Positions 1 to 6,080 of a DNA stretch of 8,362 nt are shown here, piece after piece. Source of the stretch: an uncultured Ruminococcus sp. GTDB taxonomy: Bacteria; Bacillota; Clostridia; Oscillospirales; Ruminococcaceae. Position 1 is the first letter of the stretch. Each line of letters starts with the position of its first letter. The position numbers were made by a program, and so were the translations under genes. The stretch covers positions 1 through 8,362 of the forward strand of contig CAMWXM010000120.1 in NCBI GenBank assembly GCA_947178195.1, written 5' to 3'. The notes beneath the pieces are model-generated. The model saw only the letters and a list, made by a program, of their open reading frames with translations. It was not told where the DNA came from and did no database searches.

Positions 1-30
1 AATAAATGTAGTAAGTTAAGGGGGATTATT

Positions 31-1095
31 ATGAAAAAAATTATTGTTTTTATTCCTGTATTTGTGCTTTTTGTTATATTAATGTTTATAATTGTTAAAA
101 AAGATGATATTAAAAATTCTGAATTTTATGATAAAGTATATACAGATACATCTCATGAAAATAGTAACGTTAAGATAAAATATCCTCAGTTTAACGATAA
201 TATTCATGAAAATATAAACGAACTTATAAGTGACTTTGCTGAAAATATCGCTCCGGAAGCTTATGGAGAAGATTACATCAATCTGAATCTTGAGATTTCA
301 GATTATGATGTTACTTACTATAATAATAATTTACTTAGCATTGTGTTTGAAGCAAACGGATATGTAAGTACGGCAGCGTCGCCAAATAATTTTGTTCGTG
401 CAATTAATATTGATGTTGAAAATGCTTCAATTATTTCCTTATCTGATATTTACTCCATTGACGATGATTTCGCAGAAGTGGTTGACAGTAATTTCCATGA
501 GCAATTTCTGCCTAAAAAGCTTAAAGAATGGGGCATAAATAAAGATCACGAATTATATGAAAAATATAAAAATGATCTTGCTCATTCAGGACCATGTAAT
601 CTTCAAGGTACACTTGAAAATAAAAAAAGATTTTATTTCTCAGAAAATGCAGTAATTATATGTGCAGGAGTAGAGCATGCGATAGGCGATCATTTTGAAA
701 TTGAGGTAGATTACTCGGAGCTTAAAAAATTTCTCAAAACTGATATTGAACCCTTTGCAAAGAAAAGCGAATGGGAAAGTAATATTTCTATGCTGATAAA
801 TAATAATGTGGAAAGTGTACGTTTAACAACATATACGCCGGATGGTACTTTTGAAAAACAAATTGACAGCGATTATAATAGGTATGTGGAATTTTTGATG
901 TCTGTAAAAACAATTCCGGTAGACCCAATACTTTTAAACGGAATTGCTACAGCTTTTATGATTGGGTTGGATAATCGGTCGGAATTGAGAGTAACATTAA
1001 TGGCGAACTATGCAATGATTGATAATGAATATTATTTTAAAATAATTAACTATGATGAGATATCTGAAAATTATCACGAGCTATTTGATATGTGA
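31..1095 (+). CDS. Membrane-anchored DUF4163/DUF3298-type (PdaC/RsiV-like) extracellular protein
   Basis: This 354-aa protein has an N-terminal hydrophobic segment (residues 4-22) followed by KKDD, so it is probably a signal anchor with the rest outside the cell. No lipobox cysteine is visible. Residues about 45-240 follow the DUF4163 plus DUF3298 pattern of PdaC/RsiV-type proteins: a YPQF start, a 'LLSIVFEANGY' strand, an 'INIDVENASIISLSDIY' segment, and near 205-235 'FYFSENAVIICAG' then 'IEVDYSELKKFL'. Members of this family include deacetylase accessory domains and anti-sigma factor RsiV, but no catalytic residues can be assigned here. Residues 241-354 are an extra C-terminal part I do not recognise. 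The ATG is preceded by AAGGGGG with 6 bases of spacing. It is the first visible gene of a likely operon with the next two genes. Its promoter lies outside the window. The family call rests on pattern memory only. Confidence 0.8.
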   Translation: MKKIIVFIPVFVLFVILMFIIVKKDDIKNSEFYDKVYTDTSHENSNVKIKYPQFNDNIHENINELISDFAENIAPEAYGEDYINLNLEISDYDVTYYNNNLLSIVFEANGYVSTAASPNNFVRAINIDVENASIISLSDIYSIDDDFAEVVDSNFHEQFLPKKLKEWGINKDHELYEKYKNDLAHSGPCNLQGTLENKKRFYFSENAVIICAGVEHAIGDHFEIEVDYSELKKFLKTDIEPFAKKSEWESNISMLINNNVESVRLTTYTPDGTFEKQIDSDYNRYVEFLMSVKTIPVDPILLNGIATAFMIGLDNRSELRVTLMANYAMIDNEYYFKIINYDEISENYHELFDM

Positions 1096-1145
1096 TATGG
1101 CTTTTGATGTTCATGAAGAAATAGCTGTTTTGAAAGGATGAAGCA

Positions 1146-1640
1146 ATGAAAAATGTTATTAATTATTTTAAGCGATTAAAGAAAAGATATGTAATAATCA
1201 TAATAATAATTATTATTCCGATTGTTATGCTTTTTGTTCCCGTAAAGTTTGCGGTCAGCTCAGATGATATTGATAAGAATAAGGAATATTATATATTGGA
1301 ACTTATATATGGAGATACTACAGACAGCGGCTGGTATATCGTTGATTGCCGGGACTATGAATCACTTGATTCACACTATTATGTTCACTTGAACGGCAAG
1401 GTTCCGTCTGACTACATTTCAGAGCCAATATGTTACGAATACCGTAACAAATATATTGTTTATGGTTCATTAAAAATCGGAACTCAAAACGGAAAATATG
1501 ATATATTAACTGTTGATAGCTGGGACATTATGTCGGATATTCATGGAGGAATACATAAAAAATATCTTACAGTATATGATCTGTACTGGTTTCCATGGCT
1601 ATCAGAAAAAACAGAAAAATGGCGTGCAGATGAAACTTAA
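1146..1640 (+). CDS. Small single-pass membrane protein of unknown function
   Basis: This 164-aa protein has a basic N-terminus (KRLKKR, residues 9-14), then one strongly hydrophobic helix at 15-36 containing eight consecutive isoleucines (17-24). A mostly beta-like, Tyr-rich domain follows outside the membrane. By the positive-inside rule the C-terminal domain (about 37-164) should be extracellular. It has two cysteines in 'VDCRDY' and 'EPICYEY' that could form a disulfide. I do not recognise the family. GAAAGGA lies 7 bases before the ATG, which supports the start. The gene lies 50 bp after the preceding one, and the next gene's TTG start is only 19 bp beyond its stop, so the three are probably co-transcribed. 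The coding sequence of the Ile run is a perfect 16-bp AT palindrome (1202-1217). Confidence 0.8.
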   Translation: MKNVINYFKRLKKRYVIIIIIIIIPIVMLFVPVKFAVSSDDIDKNKEYYILELIYGDTTDSGWYIVDCRDYESLDSHYYVHLNGKVPSDYISEPICYEYRNKYIVYGSLKIGTQNGKYDILTVDSWDIMSDIHGGIHKKYLTVYDLYWFPWLSEKTEKWRADET

Positions 1641-1659
1641 CACCTATGGAGGCGATACC

Positions 1660-2676
1660 TTGAAAAAAATTTTAATATTTTTATCTGCAATTGTTTTGCT
1701 TACAGGCTGTGCAAGGGGTAAATCGGAGTCAGATTATTTCAAAACGGTTGAAATCACTGTTACCCAATCGGCGTCAGAAACAGTCGTTACTGAACCAACT
1801 GAGGTAAGCGACTTCTTTGCTGAAAATGATATTTGCGTAAAGCTGCTAAATAATGGCACTCCCAAAAGCGCTGTTACACATTCAAGTCCTGCATATGCGT
1901 ATGATGGTAATTTTTATATTTCCATTTGGCACGACAATAAATTTTACCGATACGATAAAAGCGGAGATAAATCCTTTGTGACTGACGGAGTGTGGAACTG
2001 TTTTGTAAAGGAAAATACTATGTACTGTCAGGACTGGGGCGGAGCTACTCATTCAAAAAGCTCTTTGGCAGAGCTGTCCGGAAACGAAAAAAAGATCATC
2101 GTTGACGACTGCTATTTTGTATATGGAAAAAGCGCTATATATTTTAAGTACAACGGCGAAGATATGCTATACTCGCTTGCGTATGATACTAAGGAAATTA
2201 AGCCTGTTTGTGAAATTACTTCGGGTTATTATTTTAATGCGAAGTATGCAGAAAAACTATGGTTTGAAGGTCCGGAAGGTTTGTATAATTCTGATCTTGG
2301 TAGCTTTGATATTGAACTTATTATACCGGACTGCGAAAGAATAATGGGTTATAGAAACAACTATGTTTATTTTATGAAGAAAGGTACATTGCATCGCTAT
2401 TCTATTAGTGAAAATGAAACTGTTTCATTTGACATTCCGCTTACCGAAATACATACCATGAATTTTACTGACAGCGAATGTCTGATAGCTGATGCAAATG
2501 GTTTGTTTGCTTATAATTCAGACTTTTCCAAAAAAAGACAACTGCTTAATATCAAATCAATACGATGCATTTCCATAATTGATGATATTATTATTGTTGG
2601 ATATTCGGACGAAAATAATAATGAGATATTTATTAATATTGATAATGATGGAAATATATTACAGAAATTCGAGTGA
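1660..2676 (+). CDS. Secreted lipoprotein, possible beta-propeller-like repeats, TTG start
   Basis: The open frame extends upstream to 1513, but that part overlaps the preceding gene and has no signal peptide. The better start is TTG at 1660. It has GGAGG (1648-1652) 7 bases upstream and immediately gives a lipoprotein signal, KKILIFLSAIVLLTGC, with lipobox LTGC and a modified Cys at residue 16. An ATG at 1630 is a weaker alternative. The mature protein (338 aa before cleavage) has a Ser/Thr-rich linker to about residue 55, then recurrent Tyr/Phe-rich beta hairpins of the kind 'DGNFYISIW..NKFYRYDKSG', 'NNYVYFMKKGTLHRYSI' and 'ADANGLFAYNSDF'. These suggest a WD40/DUF5050-like propeller, but I cannot assign a family or ligand. 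It should sit on the outer face of the membrane together with the two preceding products. It is the last gene of that operon. Confidence 0.82.
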   Translation: MKKILIFLSAIVLLTGCARGKSESDYFKTVEITVTQSASETVVTEPTEVSDFFAENDICVKLLNNGTPKSAVTHSSPAYAYDGNFYISIWHDNKFYRYDKSGDKSFVTDGVWNCFVKENTMYCQDWGGATHSKSSLAELSGNEKKIIVDDCYFVYGKSAIYFKYNGEDMLYSLAYDTKEIKPVCEITSGYYFNAKYAEKLWFEGPEGLYNSDLGSFDIELIIPDCERIMGYRNNYVYFMKKGTLHRYSISENETVSFDIPLTEIHTMNFTDSECLIADANGLFAYNSDFSKKRQLLNIKSIRCISIIDDIIIVGYSDENNNEIFINIDNDGNILQKFE

Positions 2677-2695
2677 TTTCGATTGGAAGGATACC

Positions 2696-2724
2696 TTGAT
2701 TTTTCCCATTATATATGGTATGAT
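2696..2724 (+). promoter_or_regulatory. Sigma-A-type promoter of the LytTR regulator/kinase operon
   Basis: TTGATT (2696-2701), a 17-bp spacer and TATGAT (2719-2724), with an extended -10 TG at 2716-2717. Transcription should start near 2731, about 30 bases before the ATG. AGGGGAGG at 2745-2752 is the ribosome binding site. No direct-repeat box like the pair at 4874-4906 was seen upstream, so autoregulation is not evident. Confidence 0.65.
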
Positions 2725-2760
2725 TTGATATAGCAGATCATAGCAGGGGAGGATCGTTGT

Positions 2761-3474
2761 ATGATAAGGATCGCCATAGCAGATGACAGTAAAAAGGATT
2801 TGAACTATATCAGTAAAAGTATAAAGCAGCGGCTTGAACTGCGGGATATCCAGTGCGGATTTTCTTTATACACAGAACCATCAAAGCTGCTGAATGATAA
2901 TAAAAGCGAGCCCTTTGACGTTGTTTTTCTTGATATAGACATGCCGCAGCTGACGGGAATGGACGCTGCCGAATCCATAAATAACATAAGTCCTAAAACG
3001 GTAATAGTATTCGTCACCAATCATGACGAGCTTGTATATAAGGCATATCGGTTTAAGGCTGTGGGGTTTGTACGCAAAAGCTTTTTTGATGATGAGATAA
3101 ATGAAATATTAGATGTAGTTCTTACAGAAGTTCACAAAAGAAATCATATACTTAATATTTCTGATAATCGTTCTATTGTTAAGATTGATTTATTTGATGT
3201 GCTGTATGTAAAAAGCGATGACCATTATGCTGAATTTTATTTTACAGACGGTAAGCAATGTGTTCGCCGCAGCCTGAATGATATTGAAAAACAGATCGGT
3301 CATTTTGGATTTATAAGAGTACATTCCAGATATTTGGTAAATTATCGTCACATTTATTCTATAGAAAAAACCGCAGTTATTTTAAGCGATGGTATAACAC
3401 AGATACCTATCAGCAGAAACAGAATAACAAACGTCAAGGAACAGGTTCAGATGTTTTCAAGGAGTATAGAATGA
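2761..3474 (+). CDS. LytTR-family response regulator (AgrA/VirR-like)
   Basis: This 237-aa protein matches VirR/AgrA in size. The receiver domain is residues 1-125: acidic pair D8-D9, phosphoacceptor D58 in 'FLDIDMP', T86, and K106. The residue after the conserved Lys is Ser rather than the usual Pro ('FVRKSFF'). The LytTR DNA-binding domain is about 132-235, with 'VLYVKSDDHYAEFYF', 'RRSLNDIEKQI' and the hallmark 'FIRVHSRYLVN' (184-194). LytTR proteins bind tandem direct repeats spaced about two helical turns apart and usually activate transcription. Such a pair lies at 4874-4906, before the surface-protein gene. A strong AGGGGAGG site sets the ATG. The stop overlaps the kinase start in ATGA, implying translational coupling, and the RR-then-kinase order resembles virR-virS. 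The partner assignment is inferred from position. Confidence 0.93.
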   Translation: MIRIAIADDSKKDLNYISKSIKQRLELRDIQCGFSLYTEPSKLLNDNKSEPFDVVFLDIDMPQLTGMDAAESINNISPKTVIVFVTNHDELVYKAYRFKAVGFVRKSFFDDEINEILDVVLTEVHKRNHILNISDNRSIVKIDLFDVLYVKSDDHYAEFYFTDGKQCVRRSLNDIEKQIGHFGFIRVHSRYLVNYRHIYSIEKTAVILSDGITQIPISRNRITNVKEQVQMFSRSIE

Positions 3475-4811
3475 AATGGTTTTGGATAATAGTTGAATTA
3501 TTGGCAACAATTTTTGAAAATATTATTATTCTGGAGACATTGGGTAAGGTTTTTGAATATAAATTTTCGGGATTAAAAAAATGGCTATGCCTTGGCATAT
3601 TCTTTTTGCTCATAACCGGATACATTACTTTTCTGAATAACATTATGGTGTTTGAAGGATGGTTGAGTCTTATAACAATTGCTTTTTTTATAATATATGA
3701 TTTCATATTCCTGAAGGGAAATTATATTAAAAAAATTGCAATACCGATTTTACTTTACACATCAATATTGCTCATAAATTTATTTACAACATTTATATTT
3801 TCATATTTATTTGATATTACATCGGAAGAGCTTATGACAACAGGACATTCTGTACGGTTATTGGCTTTATTTATGACTAAGTTTATATTTTTTATAGTAA
3901 CCAGAATAATATTGCATATTTTCAGAAAAGTCACATTCCAATTTAAATCATCGGATTTTATTATTAGCTTTATGTCTATTTTATCAATAAATTCAATAGC
4001 TAACATTATATTTGAGTTACAGCTTGGAAACGGGGATCAGAATATTTTAAGCCTGATTTTAGCAATTTGCGTAGTTGTGATAAGCATATTTATATTTTAC
4101 GCTTTCAGATTGATCTCCACAGAAAATAAAAAAGAGCTCAGGATATCTATGCTTGAAATACAACTGTCCGAGCAGAGATCTATGATTGAGGACGCAGCAA
4201 ATATAAATAAGGAGATCAAAAAGACTGAGCATGATTTAAAGCATCACTTTCTCAGCATTCTTGGATTATTGGAAAATAAATGTTCAGATGAAGCTGAAAA
4301 ATATATTAGGCAGTTGCTTGTACATTACGAAACAAATATATTCAAATATGTTTCGGTTGAAAACAACGCTGTAAACGGCATATTAAATTTTAAGATAAGC
4401 CGCTGTAAAGCAAATAATATTGATATAAAGCTTTCTATCGAATCTGATTTTTCCGTATTTGACGAGTTGGATATTTGTGTTCTGCTGTCAAATCTGCTTG
4501 ATAATGCAATAGAAGCAAGTATGCTGATAAAGTCGCCTAAAATTGAGCTTTCTATAACAAATAACGGTAATTATCTTTGCATTTTAGTCAGAAACAAAAT
4601 TGAAAATTCAGTACTGAATAAAAACAGTGAGCTTCATACAACTAAAAAAGATACCGCCGCCCATGGATTCGGTATTTATTCTGTTTCCCAGATAGTGGAA
4701 AAGTATGACGGGATAAAAAACATATATGAAAAAAACGGATATTTTATAGTTGACATCTGGTTAAAAAGAAAAATATACAGCGGAAGAAGGTCTGATGAAA
4801 AATTTGTATAA
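3471..4811 (+). CDS. AgrC/VirS-like membrane sensor histidine kinase (GHKL ATPase)
   Basis: This 446-aa protein has an N-terminal half (residues 1-215) made of about six or seven hydrophobic helices (near 5-22, 38-56, 65-82, 88-113, 130-150, 163-183, 191-215) with short loops, typical of peptide-sensing AgrC/VirS kinases. A probable coiled coil (217-250) leads to the H-box 'KTEHDLKHHF', with H254 the likely phosphorylated histidine. The ATPase domain has an N-box 'NLLDNAIEA' (341-349) and a G-box 'HGFGIYSV' (398-405), as in the GHKL_5/HPK10 group, which lacks a classic second D-box. The start overlaps the regulator's stop by 4 bp and has AAGGAG 6 bases upstream. No AgrB- or AgrD-like gene is visible, so the signal is unknown. 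It probably phosphorylates D58 of the preceding regulator, and cross-talk with the regulator at 6081 is possible. Confidence 0.92.
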   Translation: MKWFWIIVELLATIFENIIILETLGKVFEYKFSGLKKWLCLGIFFLLITGYITFLNNIMVFEGWLSLITIAFFIIYDFIFLKGNYIKKIAIPILLYTSILLINLFTTFIFSYLFDITSEELMTTGHSVRLLALFMTKFIFFIVTRIILHIFRKVTFQFKSSDFIISFMSILSINSIANIIFELQLGNGDQNILSLILAICVVVISIFIFYAFRLISTENKKELRISMLEIQLSEQRSMIEDAANINKEIKKTEHDLKHHFLSILGLLENKCSDEAEKYIRQLLVHYETNIFKYVSVENNAVNGILNFKISRCKANNIDIKLSIESDFSVFDELDICVLLSNLLDNAIEASMLIKSPKIELSITNNGNYLCILVRNKIENSVLNKNSELHTTKKDTAAHGFGIYSVSQIVEKYDGIKNIYEKNGYFIVDIWLKRKIYSGRRSDEKFV

Positions 4812-4873
4812 GTGAATTTCAATCATAATCCAACCTATGATATTGGTGATTTTATAGTTTTACATAATTTATG

Positions 4874-4906
4874 CCAAACTCGACAAAACTAATACCAAAT
4901 TCGACA
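4874..4906 (+). promoter_or_regulatory. Tandem direct repeats, probable LytTR regulator binding site
   Basis: CCAAACTCGACA (4874-4885) and CCAAATTCGACA (4895-4906) match at 11 of 12 positions, start exactly 21 bp apart, and end 6 bp before a -35 element. Tandem direct repeats two helical turns apart upstream of a promoter are the known architecture for LytTR regulators (AgrA, ComE, VirR). The boxes share only CCA and an AC core with the published VirR box (CCAGTTNTNCAC), so specificity would be local. Which of the two LytTR proteins binds is inference. Confidence 0.72.
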
Positions 4907-4912
4907 TTTCTA

Positions 4913-4942
4913 TTGACAAATCAAAAAACAGCCTGTTATAAT
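4913..4942 (+). promoter_or_regulatory. Consensus sigma-A promoter P1 with extended -10
   Basis: TTGACA (4913-4918), an 18-bp spacer and TATAAT (4937-4942), with TG at 4934-4935. Both hexamers match consensus exactly. Initiation is expected near 4949, giving a leader of about 185 bases to the gene at 5134. The tandem boxes abut it upstream. A promoter this close to consensus might also fire without an activator, so the boxes could modulate, enhance or repress it. Confidence 0.72.
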
Positions 4943-4963
4943 TATACTATGGTTAAGGCAATG

Positions 4964-4985
4964 ATTGTAACCGACAGGTTACAAT
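4964..4985. promoter_or_regulatory. Perfect 9-bp dyad: candidate operator or leader hairpin
   Basis: ATTGTAACC (4964-4972), a 4-base centre GACA, then GGTTACAAT (4977-4985): a perfect inverted repeat about 15-37 bases after the expected P1 start. There is no T-run after it, so it is not an intrinsic terminator. The GTAACC/GGTTAC arms and overall length would suit a dimeric repressor of the TetR kind acting as a roadblock, but no such regulator is encoded in the window. In RNA it would form a stable hairpin. Confidence 0.5.
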
Positions 4986-5029
4986 TAATTACATAGGGAA
5001 TACATTTTTAAGACAGTTAAATTTAAATG

Positions 5030-5058
5030 TTGACAATCGCACCTATATCTGCTAAAAT
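5030..5058 (+). promoter_or_regulatory. Second promoter P2 for the surface-protein gene
   Basis: TTGACA (5030-5035), a 17-bp spacer and TAAAAT (5053-5058), with an extended -10 TG at 5050-5051. The expected start is near 5065, giving a leader of about 69 bases. A 6-bp inverted repeat, ACCTAT (5041-5046) / ATAGGT (5062-5067), brackets the -10 and could be an operator half-site pair. ACAGTTAA at 5013-5020, just upstream of the -35, resembles an AgrA-type half-site, but no good partner 21 bp away was found. Confidence 0.6.
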
Positions 5059-5068
5059 GTCATAGGTA

Positions 5069-5117
5069 ACATCGTACATGACAAGCTTGATGCGATGTCT
5101 ACTTAAATTACAGACAT
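5069..5117 (+). promoter_or_regulatory. Leader with two mutually exclusive hairpins ahead of the ribosome binding site
   Basis: ACATCG (5069-5074) can pair with CGATGT (5093-5098), enclosing further short pairing (CAT 5077-5079 with ATG 5090-5092). ATGTCT (5095-5100) can instead pair with AGACAT (5112-5117), directly before AAAGGAGA (5118-5125). The shared bases 5095-5098 cannot join both, so the leader can switch between two folds. No known riboswitch class was recognised. The stems are only 6 bp, so this is suggestive only. Confidence 0.35.
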
Positions 5118-5133
5118 AAAGGAGATAATTAGT

Positions 5134-5988
5134 ATGAAATCTATACGTAAAATCGTTCAAATGCTTGCGGTGGTATCAGCATTCATTATGGCATTTGCAG
5201 CAATGAATATAAGTGCAGCTGCTACAGAAAAAACCTGGCAGGAAGCCTATCTGGAGCTTATTGACGCTCAACAGCATGACAATGAATCAGCTTATTTGTT
5301 ATGTTATATTGACGATAATTACGAACCGGAACTTTATATGTGGGACGGTGAGCATCATTACTACACATTATATACTTATTCCGAAGGTGAATCAATTTTA
5401 TGTGATAACTGGAGCTATAGAGAATCAATGTGGATATATAATAATAAAAACGGTTGCTTCTGGTCTACCCGTAGTACAAATGCCTCCTATCAATATGATA
5501 ATTTTTATAAATTGGAAAATGGTTCATACAATAAAGTTTATGAATTCTGCATTGACAGAAGCGAGATGCCGACTGAAAAATATTTAATAAATGACGAGAA
5601 CGTTGGACAGGAGGAGTATGAACGCCAGATGGCAGAGTTGACAGCGGATTACCCGAGGACTTCGGATTATCAGGTCAACGGTAAATTAGAGCAGACCTAT
5701 GAAGAATTAAGACAATATCTGATTGATTCAATAGCAAGTGAAAATGAAAGCGCAAATAAACCTGTTACTACTGTAAGTGAAGAAGCATCAGACACATCAA
5801 CAACTAAAACAACAGCTACTAAAACAACGACAGCTGTTGTTACTGAAGCAAGCAATAGTACAACAAAGACAAAGCGTGAGGGTTCGCCTAAAACAGGCAA
5901 TTCAGAACCGATTTTATGCGAGCTTATGGTAATAGGCTTTGGAGCAACAATTACAACTGTATTAATAAGAAAAAAATATATAAAATAA
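5134..5988 (+). CDS. Secreted, probably cell-wall-anchored Thr-rich protein of unknown function
   Basis: This 284-aa protein has a Sec signal peptide at residues 1-30 (basic start, hydrophobic 8-24, cleavage likely after 'SAAA'). Residues 31-200 form a Tyr/Trp/acid-rich domain with 'TWQEAYLELID' and 'CYIDDNYEPELYMWDG', a pattern reminiscent of small secreted Ruminococcus proteins with calcium-loop-like 'D.D..PEL' segments. Cysteines 57, 90, 108 and 139 could form disulfides. Residues 208-248 are a Thr/Ser-rich linker. The tail is SPKTG (251-255), a hydrophobic stretch (260-278) and RKKYIK: a variant sortase sorting signal with Ser in place of Leu. No sortase gene is nearby. AAAGGAGA lies 8 bases before the ATG. 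It is flanked by a LytTR regulator/kinase pair and a second LytTR regulator and has two promoters, so it is the likely output of this signalling block. The function of the exported domain is unknown. Confidence 0.87.
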   Translation: MKSIRKIVQMLAVVSAFIMAFAAMNISAAATEKTWQEAYLELIDAQQHDNESAYLLCYIDDNYEPELYMWDGEHHYYTLYTYSEGESILCDNWSYRESMWIYNNKNGCFWSTRSTNASYQYDNFYKLENGSYNKVYEFCIDRSEMPTEKYLINDENVGQEEYERQMAELTADYPRTSDYQVNGKLEQTYEELRQYLIDSIASENESANKPVTTVSEEASDTSTTKTTATKTTTAVVTEASNSTTKTKREGSPKTGNSEPILCELMVIGFGATITTVLIRKKYIK

Positions 5989-6021
5989 TTTGAATCATAC
6001 ATTACATACATTGTCATAGCG

Positions 6022-6050
6022 TTGCCTTAACTTAGTCTTGATTTTATGAT
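6022..6050 (+). promoter_or_regulatory. Promoter of the second LytTR regulator
   Basis: TTGCCT (6022-6027), a 17-bp spacer and TATGAT (6045-6050). The expected start near 6057 leaves a short leader to the ATG at 6081. No terminator was seen between the surface-protein stop (5988) and this promoter, so read-through from upstream is also possible. Confidence 0.5.
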
Positions 6051-6080
6051 ATTATTTTGATAAGGGAGAAGGAACGACGT

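Larger units (their letters stand above)
4812..5133 (+). other. 322-bp non-coding control region upstream of the surface-protein gene
   Basis: No credible gene lies here. In order it holds a weak AT-rich hairpin (ATCATA 4822-4827 / TATGAT 4836-4841, no T-run, not a convincing terminator for the kinase operon), tandem 12-bp boxes, promoter P1, a long dyad, promoter P2 and a structured leader ending in AAAGGAGA (5118-5125) before the ATG. Two promoters plus three dyads in 322 bp indicate that the downstream gene is under more than one input. The individual elements are listed separately. Confidence 0.8.

Noticed and set aside
2687..2704. Short hairpin AAGG-ATA-CCTT followed by GATTTTT after the lipoprotein gene
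   Set aside because: The stem is only 4 bp and overlaps the -35 of the next promoter, too weak to call a terminator.
4812..5133. An agrD-like signal peptide gene between kinase and surface protein
   Set aside because: No open frame here has a ribosome binding site plus an AgrD-like pattern, and no AgrB-like membrane protease is in the window.
5697..6017. Minus-strand open frame opposite the surface protein's Thr-rich tail
   Set aside because: Its Val-rich product is the complement of ACA/ACT repeats, and it has no supporting start signal.
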